Positions 61,093 to 64,000 of a DNA stretch of 64,000 bases are shown in pieces (the first letter of the stretch is position 1; every line of letters begins with the position of its first letter). The stretch is from the NCBI GenBank assembly GCA_964515195.1, contig CAZETK010000008.1, forward strand, positions 1-64,000. Reading direction: 5' to 3'. This DNA is from Ga0074139 sp964515195. Its GTDB lineage: Bacteria > Bdellovibrionota > Bdellovibrionia > Bdellovibrionales > Bdellovibrionaceae. Position numbers and translations under genes: made by a program. Below the pieces are notes generated by a model. The model saw only the letters and a program-made list of their open reading frames with translations. It was not told the DNA's origin and searched no databases.

Positions 61093-61993
61093 ATTGATAA
61101 ACTCCTCGACGTGTTTTGCGACCCCACCAACCTGCTTCTACGTATTTCACCAGCAAAGGACAGGGCCGATACTTAGAGTCTCCCAGTCCGTCGTGAAGAA
61201 CGTTCATGATGGCCAAGCAGGTGTCCAGTCCGATAAAGTCAGCCAATGTCAATGGACCCATGGGTTGGTTAGTTCCTAACTTCATCGCCTCATCAATGGC
61301 TTTGGGTTCTGCAATGCCCTCATGAAGTGTGTAAAAAGCTTCATTAATCATCGGCATCAAGATGCGATTGACGATAAAGCCCGGCATATCCTTCGTGCTT
61401 TCAACAAAAACTTTACCCATTCTTTCAGCCAGGCCCTGACAGGTTTGAAACGTTTCATTAGACGTTTGCAGTCCCCGGATGCCTTCCACCAATTTCATCA
61501 TAGGCACAGGATTCATAAAGTGAAGGCCCGCAACCTTTTCAGGCCTGGTCGTGACAGAAGCGATCTTCGTGATGGAAATGGAGGAGGTGTTCGAAAGAAG
61601 AAGAGCGCTTTTTTGAACAACTTGATCCAGCTCTTTGAAAATTTTCACTTTGAGATCTACATTTTCGGTCGCCGCCTCGATCACGACTTCACAATTTTTT
61701 AAATCTGACATCTGCGTGGTGGTTTTAAGATGAGACAGAAGATTTTTCTTCTGATCTTCAGTCATGTTGCCTTTTTTGATCAGGCGATCGCAGGAGTTCT
61801 GGATTGTGCTCATCGCTTTTTCCAAGGCTTGAGAAGACACATCCATTATCGTGACTTCATATCCGACAGAAGCTGCCACCTGGGCAATTCCATTTCCCAT
61901 TTGCCCAGCTCCGACAACACCGATTCGTTGAATGGAAACGGCCGAACTTCCCCCAGCTGATTGACCCTTGTTTTGAAGACCATCTTGCGCCAT
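61082..61993 (-). CDS. 3-hydroxybutyryl-CoA dehydrogenase
   Basis: NAD-dependent dehydrogenase interconverting acetoacetyl-CoA and 3-hydroxybutyryl-CoA. It has GAGQMGNGIAQVAA (Rossmann), SNTSSISIT, the catalytic His/Glu region LHFMNPVPMMKLVEGI, FVNRILMPMINEA, GTNQPMGPLTLADFIGLD and C-terminal WGRKTRRGVYQY. Start chosen at ATG 61993 with GAGG upstream; a GTG two codons earlier is possible. It begins the operon. Confidence 0.94.
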   Translation of the reverse strand: MAQDGLQNKGQSAGGSSAVSIQRIGVVGAGQMGNGIAQVAASVGYEVTIMDVSSQALEKAMSTIQNSCDRLIKKGNMTEDQKKNLLSHLKTTTQMSDLKNCEVVIEAATENVDLKVKIFKELDQVVQKSALLLSNTSSISITKIASVTTRPEKVAGLHFMNPVPMMKLVEGIRGLQTSNETFQTCQGLAERMGKVFVESTKDMPGFIVNRILMPMINEAFYTLHEGIAEPKAIDEAMKLGTNQPMGPLTLADFIGLDTCLAIMNVLHDGLGDSKYRPCPLLVKYVEAGWWGRKTRRGVYQYDA

Positions 61994-62118
61994 TGACACC
62001 TCGCATTTAAAGTGGGCATTTGTCTCTTAAAGAACCCTCAAGATGTAGCAAGATCTTTGGCCTTTCGTCAAAACATCTGGCCTTGTGGCGGTTTTAGGAC
62101 TCATGGCAGAATGATAAT

Positions 62119-63471
62119 GTGAATTGGCTTGTTTCCACTTTGATGGCTCTGCTCTTAGCTTATCCTGCGCATTCAGCTCTGACGGGCATTCTTGAACCCA
62201 GTCTGGAATCTGCCATCCCCTTTTATAAGAGTCCTGAAAGCCAGTTCCCTTCCGGGGAGTCCCGACGCTCCACTTTGATGAAATCCCAGTTGGGGACCTA
62301 TACGGATTTTCACTATAAAGCGAGTTGGGATAAAAAAACTCTTCTGGTTAAAAATGAACATATTCTACGTGAGATCGATATCACTTTCAAAGCTCGTCTT
62401 CGAAATGAAGCCGGATTAAAATTATTCGCAGAGTTGAGTTCCTCTACAGTCAAAACCTTAAAGAAGGGCCAATCCGTTCAAATTGAGTCCATCCGTGGCG
62501 TTTGGGCCCGTGTTCGCGCGTCCAGTCTCCATAAGGGCTATGTGCTTTTAACGGATCTCGACACTCCCCAAGAGGATCGAGGCGTTTGGACATCTCTGTC
62601 GGAAATTTCGCTTCGGAAATTCCCGGATCCCGCAGCCGCCGTTACTGGCCGGGCCCCAGCTCTCACCCGCTTTGAGTTAATTCATAGTCATGGTGATTTT
62701 GCGTATCTCAAATCACAAAATTTCGTAGGTTATGCCCCTTATAAAGACCTGATTGGCCGGGTCGACTTTGCTGAGCTTGGCTGGAATCAAAAGCAAAAAA
62801 AGTGGCAGCGCATCTCCCATCGTGATGGGGTTAAAGTCGCGCTTCTTCCCTCTGGAACCGCCGTCCTAGCGGACTTTTCCGCCTTTAAAAGCCTTAGGGG
62901 CCGCGCACTCATGAGTTCTTCTCATCCAATTGCCCCCCGTGGTGCCCGAATCACGCTCCTTGAGCCACAAGCTATCAGGTGGACTCAATCTGTCCTGAAA
63001 GGTCATGGTCCGATTTGGTGGAAAACGGAACTTATTGAGAAGGAAAAGCCCAAAACATCCATCACAACGGCCGAGCTGTTAAAGAAAGATTTGAAAGGCA
63101 TCAGCTTTGATTCGAAAACTAAAAAAGGTTTAGCTTCAGCCAATGGTATTTTCAAAACACTCGATGGGAAGCGGTGGTTTAGAATCCCCTTCTTCGCGCA
63201 GCAGGATTGGCCCGTTAGTTTGCATCCAGACGGCGTTTGGTTTGTAGGTCCTTATCGCAGCACGGATCAGGGGACCACTTTCAAACCAGCCATTAAATGG
63301 AGTGAACTTGTTCAATCATTACAGAAACCCCAAGGGCGCGCCTTTATGCACTTTCGCGTGCTCGACGTGGCAAGCCTTCCCGACTCGCAGGTTATGTTAA
63401 AAGTGGATACAGGCGTTTCAGTTGTTAAGCTACGGGCCCATGTTCTGGGTCATCACTGGACACCCATGTAA
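62119..63471 (+). CDS. Secreted protein with SH3-like domains, unknown
   Basis: A 450-residue exported protein starting at GTG, with a signal peptide ending at AHS. Residues about 80-140 (LKLFAELSSSTVKTLKKGQSVQIESIRGVWARVRASSLHKGYVLLTDL) look like bacterial SH3 and the next block (SLRKFPDPAAAVTGRAPALTRFELIHSHGDFAYLKSQNFVGYAPYKDL) like a second. The C-terminal half is beta-strand rich with many Trp. Such proteins often act on or bind cell wall; no catalytic motif is seen. The 3' end overlaps the acyltransferase by 19 bp. Confidence 0.7.
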   Translation: MNWLVSTLMALLLAYPAHSALTGILEPSLESAIPFYKSPESQFPSGESRRSTLMKSQLGTYTDFHYKASWDKKTLLVKNEHILREIDITFKARLRNEAGLKLFAELSSSTVKTLKKGQSVQIESIRGVWARVRASSLHKGYVLLTDLDTPQEDRGVWTSLSEISLRKFPDPAAAVTGRAPALTRFELIHSHGDFAYLKSQNFVGYAPYKDLIGRVDFAELGWNQKQKKWQRISHRDGVKVALLPSGTAVLADFSAFKSLRGRALMSSSHPIAPRGARITLLEPQAIRWTQSVLKGHGPIWWKTELIEKEKPKTSITTAELLKKDLKGISFDSKTKKGLASANGIFKTLDGKRWFRIPFFAQQDWPVSLHPDGVWFVGPYRSTDQGTTFKPAIKWSELVQSLQKPQGRAFMHFRVLDVASLPDSQVMLKVDTGVSVVKLRAHVLGHHWTPM

Positions 63472-64000
63472 TAGCTGTTAAGGGTTGTCTGCATGAGATC
63501 ACGCGCTCTTTTTTGCAATTCACCCCGTTCATCAACACTTTGGCCTTCCACCGGAATTGAAGGCAGAACTTCCAAATAGAGTGTTCGCTTGGATCGATCC
63601 GCATTCGGAAGAAGGGCTCCCTTCGGGAAAATCTCGTAGGCCCCTACGATCACTACCGGAATCAATTTGACTCCCGCCTGCAGAGCAAAAACGAAAGGAC
63701 CCGCCTTGAAGGGGCCAATCTCATGGGGAGTTGAAGTTCTCCCTCCTTCTGGGGCCAAAGCGATTTTCTCACCGGCCAGCAATCGCTCTGTGGACTGTTC
63801 ATAAACTTTGAAGGTCTGATCACGACGGGCTCGATCAATTGGAAGTATCCCCACTCTTCGCATGGCCGCCCCAAAAATAGGAATCTTGAAAAGTTCCTTC
63901 TTCGCACCGAACGTGACGGCTGGAAGAAAGCCACTCATAGCGAAAATGTCGATAAAACTTGTATGATTAAATAAGACGACGGCGCCCTCTTGGAAAGGCC
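63453..64000 (-). CDS. plsC: 1-acyl-sn-glycerol-3-phosphate acyltransferase PlsC (partial)
   Basis: Makes phosphatidic acid. The frame continues to the window edge, giving about 181 residues. Visible motifs: NHTSFID (catalytic NHx4D), GAKKELFKIPIFG, PEGGRTSTPHEIGPFKAG (EGGR-type glycerophosphate site; usual EGTR/EGGR), IPVVIVGAYEIFPKG. The N-terminal TM segment is beyond base 64000. Family assignment is firm; substrate is inferred. Confidence 0.9.
   Translation of the reverse strand, partial: PFQEGAVVLFNHTSFIDIFAMSGFLPAVTFGAKKELFKIPIFGAAMRRVGILPIDRARRDQTFKVYEQSTERLLAGEKIALAPEGGRTSTPHEIGPFKAGPFVFALQAGVKLIPVVIVGAYEIFPKGALLPNADRSKRTLYLEVLPSIPVEGQSVDERGELQKRARDLMQTTLNSYYMGVQ

Noticed and set aside
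1..64000. CRISPR array, prophage or insertion sequence
   Set aside because: No regularly spaced direct repeats, transposase or phage structural genes were seen.

Overview
The window is a gene-dense chromosomal segment of a Gram-negative, Bdellovibrio-like bacterium (Bdellovibrionota/Bdellovibrionales). This is inferred from the combination of gene neighbourhoods (tilS, ftsH, cdaA-cdaR-glmM-pdxJ-tsaE; rnc-era-der with mtaB-mnmA-iscS), many short predicted lipoproteins and secreted proteins without clear family, an IcmF-type fused mutase, and many TTG/GTG starts. No 16S rRNA gene is present, so the placement is provisional.

Layout. 1-25 kb is mostly housekeeping: purM-purN; an outer-membrane beta-barrel protein; a minus-strand chain iscS-mnmA-mtaB-rnc-era-der-NSS transporter with overlapping genes (sulfur transfer to tRNA, RNA processing, ribosome assembly); the minus-strand group tilS-ftsH-cdaA-cdaR-glmM-pdxJ-tsaE (c-di-AMP signalling with cell-wall precursor synthesis); then an aldehyde dehydrogenase, a large lipoprotein, a START/SRPBCC protein, glpX and pgsA. 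A tRNA-Gly(GCC) gene at 25.6 kb marks the change to an accessory stretch.

25.7-45 kb is accessory: a tripartite HipB-HipS-HipT toxin-antitoxin module with three evenly spaced palindromic operators; an SDR/epimerase divergent from a TPR plus winged-helix regulator; an apparently 5'-truncated GLUG-repeat surface gene; an orphan PP-loop amidotransferase-like protein; a MarR-controlled operon with a His-rich secreted protein; Dps; a GAF histidine kinase; several lipoproteins; and a glycosyltransferase joined to a NodB-like domain that has lost its catalytic residues.

45-64 kb contains feoAB, a perfect-armed 213-bp inverted repeat between convergent genes, two divergent PTPS/QueD paralogues with different catalytic signatures (ExxHGH and CxxxHGH), a 790-residue secreted protein, psd, a COG2509-type FAD oxidoreductase, a UmuC-like Y-family polymerase, and an operon for short-chain acyl-CoA metabolism (3-hydroxybutyryl-CoA dehydrogenase, enoyl-CoA hydratase, isobutyryl-CoA mutase IcmF). 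It ends with an SH3-like secreted protein and a PlsC acyltransferase running off the edge.

The most interesting items are the HipBST module with its phased operators, the PTPS-III/QueD pair whose start codons lie 15 bp apart, and the long inverted repeat at 48.4 kb. All family assignments come from reading motifs by eye; no database search was run.
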